Positions 11,722 through 22,408 of a stretch of DNA of 64,000 bases are shown in pieces. Under the pieces are notes generated by a model, which saw only the letters and a list, made by a program, of their open reading frames with translations, did not search any database and was not told the origin of the DNA. The position numbers and the translations under genes are program-made. This DNA comes from Acestrorhynchus altus (taxonomy: Eukaryota > Chordata > Actinopteri > Characiformes > Acestrorhynchidae). Within the stretch, counting starts at the first letter, position 1; each line of letters starts with the position of its first letter. The stretch is from assembly GCA_034509495.1 (NCBI GenBank), contig CM067519.1:27482741-27546740 (forward strand), read 5' to 3'.

Positions 11722-11875
11722 AGCATCTCAAAGAATTGGAATGTCTGATGAAAATGTTTATAATTTAGTTCAGTATTCAGATTTTATATTTACGTTTAAA
11801 GGGACATTTCACTGCATTTTGTTCAGTAATTATTTATAATGACCTTTTAATATTTGAATATTTTGAGATGCACTG
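11722..11875. mobile_element. small palindromic MITE-like element
   Basis: gagcatctcaaagaat near 11722 is mirrored by atattttgagatgcac near 11855-11872, enclosing AT-rich sequence. This is the layout of a short inverted-repeat element. Confidence 0.6.
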
Positions 11876-12039
11876 GTACATGGAGGTTCTAAGCGGTTCT
11901 TCAGTGGCTCTGCAGAATAAGGTTTTGGCACTGTGGCTCAGTTTGAAGACTAGTTGTGTCTCTAGTCGTGCGGGAAAATGAATTAGTGAACCTATAGAGG
12001 CTCGTCTGTGGCAGGAACCTGTTTTGGCAACTTTATTTT

Positions 12040-12252
12040 TAAGTGTGTGTGTGTGTAAGTGTGTGTGTGTAAGTGTGTGTGTGTAAGTGTGTGTGTGTGT
12101 GTGTGTGTAAGTGTGTGTGTAAGTGTGTGTGTAAGTGTGTGTGTAAGTGTGTGTGTAAGTGTGTGTGTAAGTGTGTGTGTGTGTGTGTGTGTGTGTTTGC
12201 AGCTCTTCCTTTAACCAAGCAAAATTGAACATACTCGTCCTCACTTCTCTTT

Positions 12253-12295
<43 letters not shown>
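12040..12295. repeat. (GTGTGTGTAA)n array followed by (CA)n
   Basis: 10-12 bp gtgtgtgtaa units run from about 12042 to 12198, then a pure (CA)n at 12257-12293. The apparent 136-159 aa ORFs here are only HT/VC repeats. Confidence 0.9.
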
Positions 12296-12299
12296 CCCC

Positions 12300-13275
12300 C
12301 GTCAGCCTGTTTAAACCACACAGTCTTGATAAGCTCTCCAGCTCCTCCTCGGTGTGATTGTAGCTGCTGATTGGTTTGAAAGTAAACACCACATCCTGTT
12401 GTTCTGTGAAGCTGTTCACCCACAGCTCAGCACCGGTCAGTACACTATAAATACTTTTGAGGTTTGAAGGGCAGTTTCTCCAGGTTTCTGCGTGGTCCAG
12501 TGGCTGGAGGAGATGCACACAGATGTAAACAGATGTTCAGTCATTCAGGGCCTTTGGTGTGAGATTTGTTCTATAACAGTCATTTTATTTACTGTCCTGC
12601 GTGTGTCTTTCTTTGGGGACTGAATGAGCATCTTAAACCCTTTAAGATCCAAAATCTGCTCAGACGTCAGTAAGATGGTGGGGTGTCAGGCAGTGAATTC
12701 AGAAGCATTAGGTGGACTGACTTTCTGTGAGGAGCTTTTAGAGGTTTTGACACTATTCTGACCAGGTAACGTTATCTAGAACCAAGCAATTCACACCAAA
12801 CCCATCAAACAGTTCCCATCTTAGCTGTTTCATTATGTTGGAATTTTGAGAAGTTGGTTGGACTGTTCTTGTTTAAAGGGAAACAGTGTGTCTCCTGTCT
12901 GTAGGATGTTCTCATGTACCACGTCATGGATCCATCTGGATTTGATGAGGTCGTTGTGGAGTAGCGATTAACGCAAAGACACTTTGGACTTTCTGAAAGC
13001 TCGTTAGATTTCAGACTGAGATGCATCTGTACAAATCTGACTCTAATCGTTTCCTCAGCCACCCATCAGTGATCTGTGGACACGAAACTGTCCATACACA
13101 ACCTGTCCTGGAGTTCTTTGGTGTCCTTTTAAAGTCCATAGACCAGAAAGTTCATATACAAACATTCTGTCACAGCTCATTACAGAGTCGTTGCCTGCAG
13201 AACCCTTGAAGAACCATAAAGAACCCCTATTCACTTGTGTGTTTCTGATGGAATTCAGAAGCTGCTTTGACATAT
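12300..13275. other. intergenic, no gene seen
   Basis: No exon-like or recognisable repeat sequence. Confidence 0.5.
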
Positions 13276-13277
13276 TA

Positions 13278-14255
13278 ATTTATACATCAATAAGCCATAA
13301 CATTAAAACCACCCGCCTAATATTTGTAGGTCCCGCTCTGAAGGTGTCCTGTGGTGTTTGGCACCAAGGCTTGTTTATTGTGAGGTGGGACGCTTGCTCT
13401 GATCCAGGTGGTCCTTTCTTGGAGCACTTTTGATAGGTACTGACCATCGCATTACAGGAACACCTCACAAGACCTCCCTGATGTTTTGGAGATGTTCTGA
13501 ACCAGTTGTCTAGACCATGACAGTTGAGAAATGCTGAAGTGTTCCTTTAAGGGTAGTTCAGGGGGTCATGAATCGCAGAGGAACGTGGAAATGGTGGGAT
13601 GGTTTTGTGGGAGGAACTCTGATGCAGTAGCTTTTATTCCAGAGAACCAGAGAGCTGTGAGGTGTGTGTGTGTGTGTGTCTAGATGCTGTTTTTCCAGAT
13701 GTGGCCTGAAGCTTTATACAAACACAACAACCTTACGTCCTCACGTAGTGATCAGACAACATTAATACCACCTCCTTGTTTCTACACTCGCTGTTATACA
13801 AGCGCACCGTCTAGTTCTAGAACTACAGACTGTAGAACCATCACAGAGCAGCTATCACATCGTCCTGTGAGAACTGATGAACTTCTGTCTCTGACTTTAC
13901 ATCTACAAGGTGGAGACACTCGGTAGGAGTGTCTGATAGAGTGGACAGTGAGTGGACACAGGGTTTAAACACTCCAGCAGCACTGCTGCGTCTGATCCAC
14001 TCGTACCAGCAACACACACTAACACACCACCACCATGTCAGTGTGACTGCAGTGCTGAATGACCCACCACCCACATCATATCTGCTCTGTGGTGGTCTCA
14101 GGGGTCCTGATCATTGAAGATCAGGTGAAAGGAGAGAATAAAGTCTGCAGAGAAACAGATGAACTACAGTCTGAATTATAGAACCACAAAGTGCTCCTGT
14201 GTGGTCAGAGGAGCTGATGGTGGTCATAATGTTAATGTTGATTGGTGTATGTATA
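13278..14255. mobile_element. long non-autonomous TIR element (family E), copy 1
   Basis: gccataacattaaaaccaccc near 13297 is answered by ggtggtcataatgttaatgt near 14218 in inverted orientation. Between them is text shared with four other places in the window: caaggtggagacactcggtaggagtgtctgatagagtggac, caccaccaccatgtcagtgtgactgc and catatctgctctgtggtgg. There is no transposase reading frame. The first 200 bp (13300-13500) do not match the other copies and may be a second, nested element. Confidence 0.65.
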
Positions 14256-14429
14256 AGTGGTGTCTGAATACTTTTGGATATGTGGTCATTAAGGGCTCAG
14301 ATTGGCCAGTTCTTCCTTTTTCTGCTGAAACAGGTGTGACTGCGTTAGAGTTTCTCGATGGTTTTGCACTTATTGAGCTGAAAACAGATTGTAGTGTTTG
14401 TGTTCATTTCGTAAGTTTGTGATCCAATT

Positions 14430-14800
14430 ATAATGTCCGTACGTCATTTTTTGAAAAGCACTTGTGTGATTTGGTGAACAGACGGTAGTTTCGTCTGTTA
14501 AACTTACATCTACATTTCGAGCCAAGACTGAAGGTCACGCTTGTGAGTAGTTGCTGAAATGTGATTGTGCGCGCGCTGCTTGGAGAGTGCGAAGGACCGC
14601 CGCTGTCCTCAAACAGGACTTCTTGAGATGATCGCTCAGTTCCAGCGAAGTCAGAATCCACCCGGAACTTTGACGACTGCTCGCGCCGCTGTCGTTCACG
14701 CTTGTAGAATAACAGCGTTCTAACTCACTCGAAGTTCAGGTTCTCGCTGAGCTGCAGCAGAACCGTCCACGCAGCCGGAACCGAATCCTGGGGTGTATTT
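14430..14800. other. GC/CpG-richer patch without recognisable gene
   Basis: CpG-containing sequence (gtgcgcgcgctgctt, gctcgcgccgctgtcg) stands out from its AT-rich surroundings. It could be an unmethylated regulatory patch. Neither strand gives a recognisable protein. Confidence 0.35.
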
Positions 14801-14984
14801 TGACTGGCTGGACTTTAAATGTCCACCGTGGAGTGTTTGACCTCAGTGTGAAGTAGAACTGAGAGACTGCAGAGCACCAATATCAGAAATTCACAAAAAT
14901 CACAAATGAATTTTTTGTATTTTCATTTACATATTTTTTGTTGTTTGTTATCAGTTTTCCACTTTTATAAATAAATAAATAAAG

Positions 14985-15690
14985 AGAGTTTCACTGGTTC
15001 TTTAGGTGGAGACATACAGGGTTCTATATATAGTACTCAAGAATGCCTCGTAACATTAGTGGAACCCTTTTTGGCGCTAATAAAGCTCATCTATAAAATT
15101 AACCTCGTAAATCAATCAACCTTTATTTTCAGTCGGAGATGCTACATCGTTTTTTTTTAGTATTAAAGAACGTGGAGAACCCCCTTTTAAGGGGAAAACT
15201 TAAATGATCTAGCACATAGTTCTTCACACTTAATGATGGTCCTTTGAAGTTTCTTTAGGATAGAAAATATTACTGTGAGCAGAACCATTGACACTTGGAA
15301 CCATTTGCATCATTAAAGGGTTCTTCAGATTGATGGAGAAGGGGTTTTAGAAGGAACCATATAGAACCCATTTGAAAAGGGGTCTGTATGGCACCAAAAA
15401 TGGTCTTTTGTTGTTACAAGCTTGGTATCACAGCTATAGAAGTTTCCTTTTCAAACAGGTTCTATATGGAACCCAACAGTTCAAATGAACCCTGTCAGTG
15501 GTTTAGAGAACCTTTTATTCAGGCAAAGGAGTTCTTTGAACACATCATTTTGAAGGGTGTTCTTCACACCTTTTAGGAAACCAGACTTCTGGTTCAGAGT
15601 TTTTTTGTTGTGGAGTAGTGAAAAGGGTTCTCCAGTCTGAAGAACACGATCCAATGGAAGAACCATTTAACAGGTGTTCGTTTTTCTCCA
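14985..15690. mobile_element. cluster of GGTTCT/AGAACC interspersed repeats
   Basis: ggttctatatatag, atagaacccatttgaaaagggg, ggttctatatggaaccc, agagaacctttta and similar words recur on both strands for 700 bp. This is the signature of a very common fish inverted-repeat MITE, with several worn or nested copies. Confidence 0.6.
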
Positions 15691-16244
15691 TGAATTTATT
15701 TTTTTCTTTCAGTTTTCAGTTAAATTTCCATGAAGAATTTTCCCATTTTCTCCTTAAAAATGCAGGGAAACCCTGTTCTGTTAGTGCAGCTCTTGGATTC
15801 GGACGCGGTTGTAGACGTGTCCTCAAGAGAACCAAGTGTTTGATTGTGATGAAATGTGTTCGGCTTAATCAGCTGGAGCTGAGCTGACCTCACCTGCTGA
15901 CGCCGCGCTGCATGTTTACTCCAAACAGCTCAAGCTTCTTGAATAACGCTGTGCTGTTATGCTTTCTCGCTGATCGACTCCGGCGAGTCTCTACGTGTGA
16001 CGGAGGTTTTTTATGATGTAAAATTCATTAACTCTTCAATTAATGTCAATAAAGTCATTAAAATTCTTATCATCTGTCTGATGGTCATTTCAACCATGTC
16101 ACTGCTTGTCCCCACTGCAGATCAGATGTCCACCTACCCAGTAGTTCCCCATGACGTGCACACTTGTGGTCCTGCAGTTCTCAGTCTAAAGTGTGTTAAC
16201 TTGTCTCCACCTCCATTCTTCTCCATTCATCACCTCACGCTGAT

Positions 16245-16520
16245 CGTTATATTCACTGCTTTATTTGGACACTGCTGCCTGATCCACTCCTCGGTACCAC
16301 CACAACACACACACTAACACACCACCACCATGTCAGTGTGACTGCAGTGCTGAGAATGACCCACCACCCAATATCATATCTGCTCAGGTTCTGTGGGGTC
16401 CTGATCACTGAAGATCAGGGTGAAAGGAGGAGAATAAAGTCTGCAGAGAAACAGATGAATCACAGTCTGGAATTATAGAACCACAAAGAGCTCCTGTGTG
16501 ATCATAATGTTCTGGACAGA
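16245..16520 (+). mobile_element. family E element fragment, copy 2
   Basis: From cactgctgcctgatccactcc through caccaccaccatgtcagtg and catatctgctcagg to gatcataatgtt it matches the right half of copies 1 and 5. Confidence 0.7.
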
Positions 16521-16538
16521 TGGACATGGTGCAGTCTG

Positions 16539-16544
16539 TTTATT
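16539..16544 (-). terminator. poly(A) signal of the PLAC8-like gene
   Basis: AATAAA on the minus strand lies 73 nt past the stop codon. A (TG)n run fills much of this short 3' UTR. Confidence 0.7.
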
Positions 16545-16574
16545 GAGGTGTTTCTTTTCTGTCTGTGTGTCTGT

Positions 16575-16605
<31 letters not shown>

Positions 16606-16616
16606 AGGTAGCCAGC

Positions 16617-17791
16617 TTAGAAGATCCCCTGTTGCTTCCTCCTGTCTATGTCTCTCTTTAGCTGACAGGTGGCGCAGGGCAGACAGAACTGGGTGGTACA
16701 GAAGTCCTTACACATGGAGCCCTGTGGAACAAATCAAACATGTAGGTGCATAGTTCACCATGTGCAGTCACACACACACACACACACACACACACACCAG
16801 TTCACAGACATTACTGGTATCAATAATCAGATACATACACAAACGTGGCACAATCAGTTTGACTTTTTCAGCCCTGAAGTCCCGCATTTCATTCCCTCAC
16901 AGCTTTTCATTAATTACAGAATCAATTAGAGTAGAATTTGAATCTGAATTTAAATACTAAATAATCAATCACCAATAATACCATCAAATCAATCATTTAT
17001 AGTGTATAGAATCATAACAATGACTGAATCATAACAATGACTGAATCATAACAATGACTGAATCCAGAGTACCGAATCATTTGTAGAAGTTAAGGGAATC
17101 ATTTGTAAAATACTGAACTGTGTAAATAATACTGAATCATTTGTAATTACTGAATCATAGTTATTGCTGAATCATTTGTAGAAGTTACTGAATCATTTGT
17201 AGTAAATACTGAATCATTAATGACTGAATCATTTGTAGAAGTTACTGAATCATTTGTAGTAAATACTGAATCATTAATTACTGAATCATTTGTAGAAGTT
17301 ACTGAATCATTTGTACTGATTACTGAATCATAGTAATTAATGAATCTGTAATTACTGCATAATTTGTAGAAGTTTCTAAATGGCTGCGTTTGATTGGTGT
17401 GAACTTTCCGTTCCTGTGTGAAAAGCTGTAGTAGTGTGTGTTCAATCCCGTATCAGTGTGTGGTTCTGCGGACTGACCTCAATGTTGTATCTGGTTCTGT
17501 ACACACTGCGTATTGGCATTCCTATACCGCACAGACAGCACTCGCCCATGTCAGAGGCGATGGTACAGCCCAGACACGCCAGGCACCACCAGCCAAACAT
17601 GCCTGAGAGGGAAACACAGGAGCCTTAGATCCACCAACATCTGAACATCTGACCTGCACTGATGCTCGGTTCAGTGAGGGACGAGAAACCAGAGGTTAAA
17701 GCTTACATGTGCCGCAGTCGTCGCAGCATTCAAACAGCCCAGTCTGGAACTCTGTGCGGGCAAACGGGCCTGGCTGGGTCGTTATCTCCAT
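16617..17791 (-). CDS. PLAC8/cornifelin-family small cysteine-rich protein
   Basis: There are three coding exons on the minus strand: 17791-17707, 17602-17478 and 16721-16617. Phases fit and give 104 aa, normal for this family (about 100-120 aa). The sequence starts MEITTQPGPFARTEFQTGLF, then ECCDDCGTC, MFGWWCLACLGCTIASDMGE, CCLCG, MPIRSVYRTRYNI, CKDFCTTQFCLPCATCQLKRDI, and ends QQGIF. The CC(X)2CGTC, CLGC.IASDM, RT.YRTRY-type and C..CQLKR blocks are the family hallmarks. Members are small proteins with varied roles (cornified envelope, leukocyte and placental expression, metal handling in plant relatives); the role of this one cannot be read from sequence. The start is the ATG just after a splice acceptor (GCACAG|CTGATT) near 17798. 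It is one of several fish paralogues, so no symbol is given. Confidence 0.93.
16769..16798 (-). repeat. (CA)n in PLAC8-like intron
   Basis: A short pure CA run lies about 50 bp upstream (in transcript direction) of the last-exon acceptor. Confidence 0.85.
17005..17365. repeat. TGAATCAT-rich intronic array
   Basis: About 16 copies of GAATCAT, mostly as actgaatcatttgtagaagtt and actgaatcatttgtagtaaat, lie in the PLAC8-like intron between its second and third coding exons. Spacing is irregular (about 20-25 bp), with some higher-order repetition. Confidence 0.85.
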
Positions 17792-17820
17792 AATCAGCTG
17801 TGCATTAAACATACAGACAG

Positions 17821-17823
<3 letters not shown>

Positions 17824-17872
<49 letters not shown>
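17824..17872 (-). repeat. (CA)n/(TG)n just upstream of the PLAC8-like coding start
   Basis: On the transcribed strand this is a (TG)n tract about 27 nt before the probable acceptor at 17799. Confidence 0.9.
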
Positions 17873-17875
<3 letters not shown>

Positions 17876-18044
17876 ATACACACACCCAGTGATGAATTAA
17901 AACATGTGACAGTAAAACATATTGGAATGAAATGATGTCACATCCTGAAGAGTTTAATTCCAACCTGTTTGTAGATTCTTCTTAATCCAGAGACGTTCTT
18001 CAGGCATCCACTGCTGTGTCCACATGTCCCCTAACCGAGCGAGA

Positions 18045-18060
18045 GGCCTCTTATATGAGA
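18045..18060 (-). promoter_or_regulatory. candidate TATA box for the PLAC8-like gene
   Basis: On the minus strand TCATATAAGAGG lies at about 18048-18059. A first non-coding exon could run from about 18025 to a CAG|GTTGGA donor near 17965. This is an inference from motif and position only. Confidence 0.45.
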
Positions 18061-18589
18061 CCTCACCTGCTGTAATCTTTACAACTTAGTTAGCCACCAA
18101 AGGAGGCTTGCGACATGACGGTACCCACACCCACTTCTCTATCTCTAACCCACACCCAGATAAGCAGATGGTGTGATACGAGAACAGGATTTATAACCTG
18201 CGCATCATTATGGAAGGTGATGTCTGAGTGTGATTTAATCGCTGATCTGTCTCGTGATCTGTGTACAGCGGTTGTCCTGAATCATCAGTGAGACTGAATT
18301 GTGTAAAATCCGTCCGTCCTCATGTCTGTACAGAGGAAGACACTGGAGAGTAGAGTGTGTCGCAACAACTGCTCTGGCCTTCGGTTAGGCCTCACCCCGT
18401 TTTGTCACACCTTTGACGTTGTGCAGAAGTACTGCTGAGGTTTTTAACCACCTCAGTGTCACTGCAAGCTCACGAATGGGTTCCCAAACCAAGAATATCC
18501 AGAGCAGAGCCGCTCTACGGTTAGAATGTCAATAGACTCTGTAATGGTCTGTGTTCTAGTTCTAAACAAGTGAGCTGTTGTGCTTTTCA

Positions 18590-18965
18590 GTTATAGACGT
18601 GTGTCTCTCTGTACGGCGTCGGGTTTAACGCAACATGATGTCTGACGTTTCAATCAGGGACAGGTCTGGAGATGAGACAGTCCACGGCGTAGTTTCTGTG
18701 TCTTCAAGACGAGATCTTGAGACGGCAGCAGTGTGTGGACGAGCGTCGTCCTGTTGGAACAGAGCACCGGAGTGTGTGTTCAGAAAAGGTAGAACCACTG
18801 GTTGCAGAACCTCATTAACGTAATGTTGGTCTGTTTAAGTGTCTGTAATGAGGACCGAAGGTGATCTGACATCGTACTAAACAGCACCAACACCGTGACC
18901 AACCGTTCATCTTGATGCTGTGCCTCCACACGTAGATTCTGTCAGCTGATTTGTTCTGGGTGCAA
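18590..18965 (-). mobile_element. Tc1-like family A fragment
   Basis: It contains gtctctctgtacggcgtcgggtttaacgca, aatcagggacaggtctggagatgagac, cttcaagacgagatcttgag and the cattaacgtaatgttggtctg block. All are shared in reverse complement with the forward copies at 25.4 and 51.4 kb. Read on the minus strand it gives a broken SPDLSLIE-type transposase C-terminus. Confidence 0.7.
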
Positions 18966-19274
18966 ATATTTTTTTATACTCTGTCAGAACAGCTTTGTGC
19001 TATATTTAGACAGGCCTAACAATCTAATTGGGTGGGCATGACCCCCAGTATGCCCCCACAATCACTAAGTGATTCTTAAGTGTACTCTAGTCCACAGACT
19101 GCTGCTGGAATAACGCACACATGCTGTCTGCACATCCATACCCCCCGCTATAACATCAGCCTTCAGACCAGAAAGTGCACTTAGTGCCGTCAGACCTTCA
19201 GAAAAAGCACAGGGCAGAGAGGAGCATTTCTCATCCCCTGCTTCATCCGTACCCCGCTCCGCACACCAGCTGCA

Positions 19275-21240
19275 ATGGCTGATGTCCACACGTGCCAGGG
19301 CTATCTTAAAGAGGGGGCAGGTTTCGTGGAGAGCTTCACGTGCCCCCAAGATCCGAGGAGTCCAGAACTGCGGTTCTGCTGTGGGTTCGAGGACATGAAG
19401 TACTGCTGCAGCGAGCCGGGAAACTACTACCCTTACAAGCACGCCTACATGTGGACCCTGAGGTAAGAAAGGGGACATTTCATAGGACATTCCAAAGTAG
19501 ATCTGTCCAGCAGGAGAACTGAGAAGGTCCGGTAGAGGTTGGGTGGGTTTGTCTACCAAAACTAAAGGTGATTTGTCTTTATGCATCTGTTTTCCTCCAT
19601 TTTTATTGATTAGAATGAAACTGACTTTTGATTGATAAACATCATGTTCTGATTGGATGCTCAGTCAGGAACATGAATGGGCGGGGCTAAAGTGCTGGTT
19701 GTGTTGGAGCATCCTTTTAAAGCGAAGTATTCCTCAGAGAAGAGTTCAAAAGCAATTCCAGTTGGAAGAGTAGAGCTCCGGAATGCGGGATGGTCTCGTT
19801 GACATATCACACTATAGCACGTTGTTGGTGGCAGTGGACAGAAGAAGGCAGGCACCAGTGACACAAAGGACCTGGGAGACCTACATGAACCACGGACAGG
19901 GAGAACCAACAGATTGACTGACGTGGAGTGACCTCAGCCACGATTGTGGACATTCAGTGAGCAGCGATGTCCACCGTGAGTCACCCTGTTGGAGCAGCAT
20001 CATCGGCAGACCAAGGCCGTGGAGCCCAAGGGTCACTGATGTGATTATTGGAGGCACAACCTCACAATTGCAGGACTTAAAGGACCTGATGTCTTACTAC
20101 CATTGCTCTACTCACTGTGTTCTTCTGTTCTCTCACTGCAGTGCTGGACTGCTGGCGGGACTCGGTATTGCTGCTCTGGTTCTGCTGGCATTCCTGACCA
20201 GTGTGCTGGTGCTCTGTGTCCTTTTCCTACGCACCAAACCCCAGCAGGCCGACACAGGCCTCAAAATGCGCAGCCACGCCAGCAGCCACGCCAGCAGCCA
20301 CGGAGCAGGTAACGGTTTAAAGAGAGACGACACTGCAGCAGCAGCACTGACCAAGAACGAGGTATCTAATGACACCTGTCCACTGTATGGTACCTACACA
20401 GCACCACTATACTGGACCATTGGGTACATTTGGAACCTGGTTCCTGGAACCTGGCCTGTTTAATGAGCTCGCTTGTGGTTCCAAGTGAGATGAATAGGGA
20501 TTAAAACGTGACCTTGCAGAGCTGTGATTGGTCAGAGAGAACGGTCACTCTATGCTCTGATGCAGATCCAGGTCTACTGCCGTACTGAACCTGTACTGTA
20601 TCACTATTAGTTCACTATTAGTACCTAAGAAACACCACCAGCTGCATCTCCAGGTACCATGCAGCAGAAAAGTGCCATTAAAAATGCAAATGGTCTGATG
20701 GTCAGATGTTTGGGATCTGATGTCATATAGTCATAGTCACACACACACACACACACACACATACACACACACAGTGGGGCAGTGAGCACACATGCCCAGA
20801 GTGGTGGGCAGCCCTATCAGTGTCTGGTTCAAGGGCACTTCAGTCATGCCCTGCCAAATGAGGGAATTGAACTGGTGACCTTCCAGTCACCACGACTGCC
20901 TTATACACTAGGCCGGAGAATAATACAGTGGTCTGAATTCCATAATATCCAATCATTTTCCTCCATAAATAAATGATCAGTGTGATATTTGTTTGATTTG
21001 GTTACTGATTTTCCAGAACTGCAGCAGAAAGAGCATCTGTTTCACACAGTGTTTCACAGAACACCGTTCAGTCACTGGAAAGCATTAGACGTACTTTGCT
21101 TCAGACCAATAAAGACCAGTATGAGTAATTGGTTAATCCTAAACCGGCCTGTTTATGGATTAGATAACAGATATACAACCAGTTTCCTGTACAGGTCCAC
21201 AGCCGACCTTCACCCCCTCCTACTGACCCACAATCAGCTT
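19275..21240 (+). CDS. shisal2b: Shisa-like protein 2B (FAM159B), last exon uncertain
   Basis: Exon 1 (19275-19462) encodes MADVHTCQGYLKEGAGFVES, then FTCPQDPRSPELRFCCGFED and [20 protein letters not shown], a cysteine-rich ectodomain. Exon 2 begins at 20142 (ctgcag|TGCTGG) and encodes a single membrane span ([20 protein letters not shown]) and a cytosolic RTKPQQADTGLKMR segment. The match to human SHISAL2B ([45 protein letters not shown]) is close. Exon 2 may end at 20308 (phase 1) or 20361 (phase 0). The most likely acceptor for exon 3 is at 21195, giving a tail ending PTFTPSY (stop 21223-21225) or SASSSEL, respectively. The listed end is approximate. Shisa-family proteins are single-pass membrane proteins often tied to receptor trafficking; SHISAL2B itself has no settled role. 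Intron 1 contains transposon debris. Confidence 0.88.
19690..20070 (+). mobile_element. Tc1-like family A fragment in shisal2b intron 1
   Basis: gcgaagtattcctcagagaagag, gggatggtctcgttgac, gacctacatgaaccacgg and gtcaccctgttggagcagca occur in the same order in the 5' part of the copies at 23.1 and 25.1 kb. Frames are broken. Confidence 0.65.
20740..20925 (-). mobile_element. (CA)n plus SINE-like fragment
   Basis: A CA run is followed by ggggcagtgagcacacatgcc, gtgggcagccctatca, aagggcacttcagtcatg and gggaattgaactggtgacc. The last is a decayed B-box read on the minus strand (tRNA-derived promoter). The layout fits a fish tRNA-derived SINE. Confidence 0.55.
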
Positions 21241-21554
21241 CCTCATCTGAGCTCTAAACAGCATCATCACAAATCATCTGACCCTTCCTTCTCCCATAAA
21301 CCCTCAGATCCCAGAGACACATCACAGACCCCGGGAGGCGGAGGAGACACACTGATACAGAACCTGTGATCGCTCCGATCCAACCCTCGTCTGCAGCTGG
21401 AGATCCTGAAGGCCAAAGTTCAGCCTCCGTTCCAGGAAGATCTCATTTCCTCCAGGAAAGGTTTATTGGTATCTTCACACCTTTGACCCCCTTTCTTTAT
21501 GATTTTGCAGCTTTTTGAACTTTTGTGTTTTTATGTTTTAAATTGTCGAATCGA

Positions 21555-21560
21555 AATAAA
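21555..21560 (+). terminator. shisal2b: poly(A) signal, probably of shisal2b
   Basis: AATAAA lies on the plus strand about 330 bp after the candidate last exon and before the opposing gene. Confidence 0.55.
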
Positions 21561-21604
21561 TGCTTTCTGCCTTCATTTGTGAGTTTTGGTGAATTTATTT
21601 CAAT

Positions 21605-21780
21605 CCTCACTTAAAAATAAAGGTGCATCAAAGGCTTCTTTGGACAGTGAGATAGAAGAACCACTTTTGGTCCACACTGACGTGTATTATAAAATGGTTC
21701 TTTAAAGAATTTAATCAATTCAGAGAACCCTTTAAGCAGGATTTATAGTTTTCTTACGGGACGACTTATAAAGATATTTC
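21605..21780. mobile_element. fish MITE end (aaataaaggt...agaaccactttt...)
   Basis: ttaaaaataaaggtgcatcaaagg and agagaaccctttaagcagg resemble the ends of the GGTTCT-type interspersed repeat seen at 15 kb. Confidence 0.4.
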
Positions 21781-21814
21781 CTGTATCACACACACACACA
21801 CACACTCACACCCA

Positions 21815-22200
21815 CGAATCCAGGTTCTGTTTGGGATCCCGACTATCATCAGGTTCCAGTATGAAGATCTCATGGTAAGCTATTCAATCCTGCCTTTGCT
21901 GTGGAGCGACACACTGCCCCAACTACTGGAGATCATCTCATTTGACAGTTGGACCCTAGTAGTGATACGAGGGACACTAACAGCTCAGCGATATGTGCAG
22001 GACATCCTGCGGACGATCCCGTGCTCCCGCACAATGCAAGCGTTTCCCTGGAATGTCTCAGATTGCAGCACGTCCTTGGTTTCAATCACCAGATTGATCA
22101 CTGATGAGCATTTACAGGAGCAGCTGGGACGCCAGCTTTGATAATTCACGATCAGCTCTTCATAACCAAACTCTCCAAACTGTTTCCTTCACATGTATTT
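21815..22200 (+). mobile_element. decayed Tc1/mariner transposase fragment (family B)
   Basis: The plus frame contains RGTLTAQRYVQDIL near 21970-22011 and later DEHLQEQLGRQL near 22104-22141. These are typical of the core and C-terminus of a Tc1-type transposase. The part carrying the catalytic Asp and the SPDLSPIEH block is lost or frameshifted. Confidence 0.65.
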
Positions 22201-22250
22201 ATCTGAAGAACGTTCCAAACACACATTATATAAAAGTAACAGCCATGTGT

Positions 22251-22260
22251 TTTATTTATT
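22251..22260 (-). terminator. srek1ip1: poly(A) signals of srek1ip1
   Basis: Two overlapping AATAAA copies lie on the minus strand about 150 nt downstream of the srek1ip1 stop codon. Confidence 0.75.
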
Positions 22261-22408
22261 TCTGTACAAAATCATAACAGCATGAAAAATACAAAGAGAA
22301 AAGTTTACTTCGCAACCAGCACAAAAAAACCCTCCTAACGAGACGCAGCGTCCAGTCTGAAGAGACAGCTCTGCAGGTTTAACCCGTCCGAACGCCAGCA
22401 TTTCCTCC

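Noticed and set aside
20989..21369. 126-codon frame at the end of shisal2b
   Set aside because: It is in a phase that neither candidate shisal2b donor can join, and has no family match.
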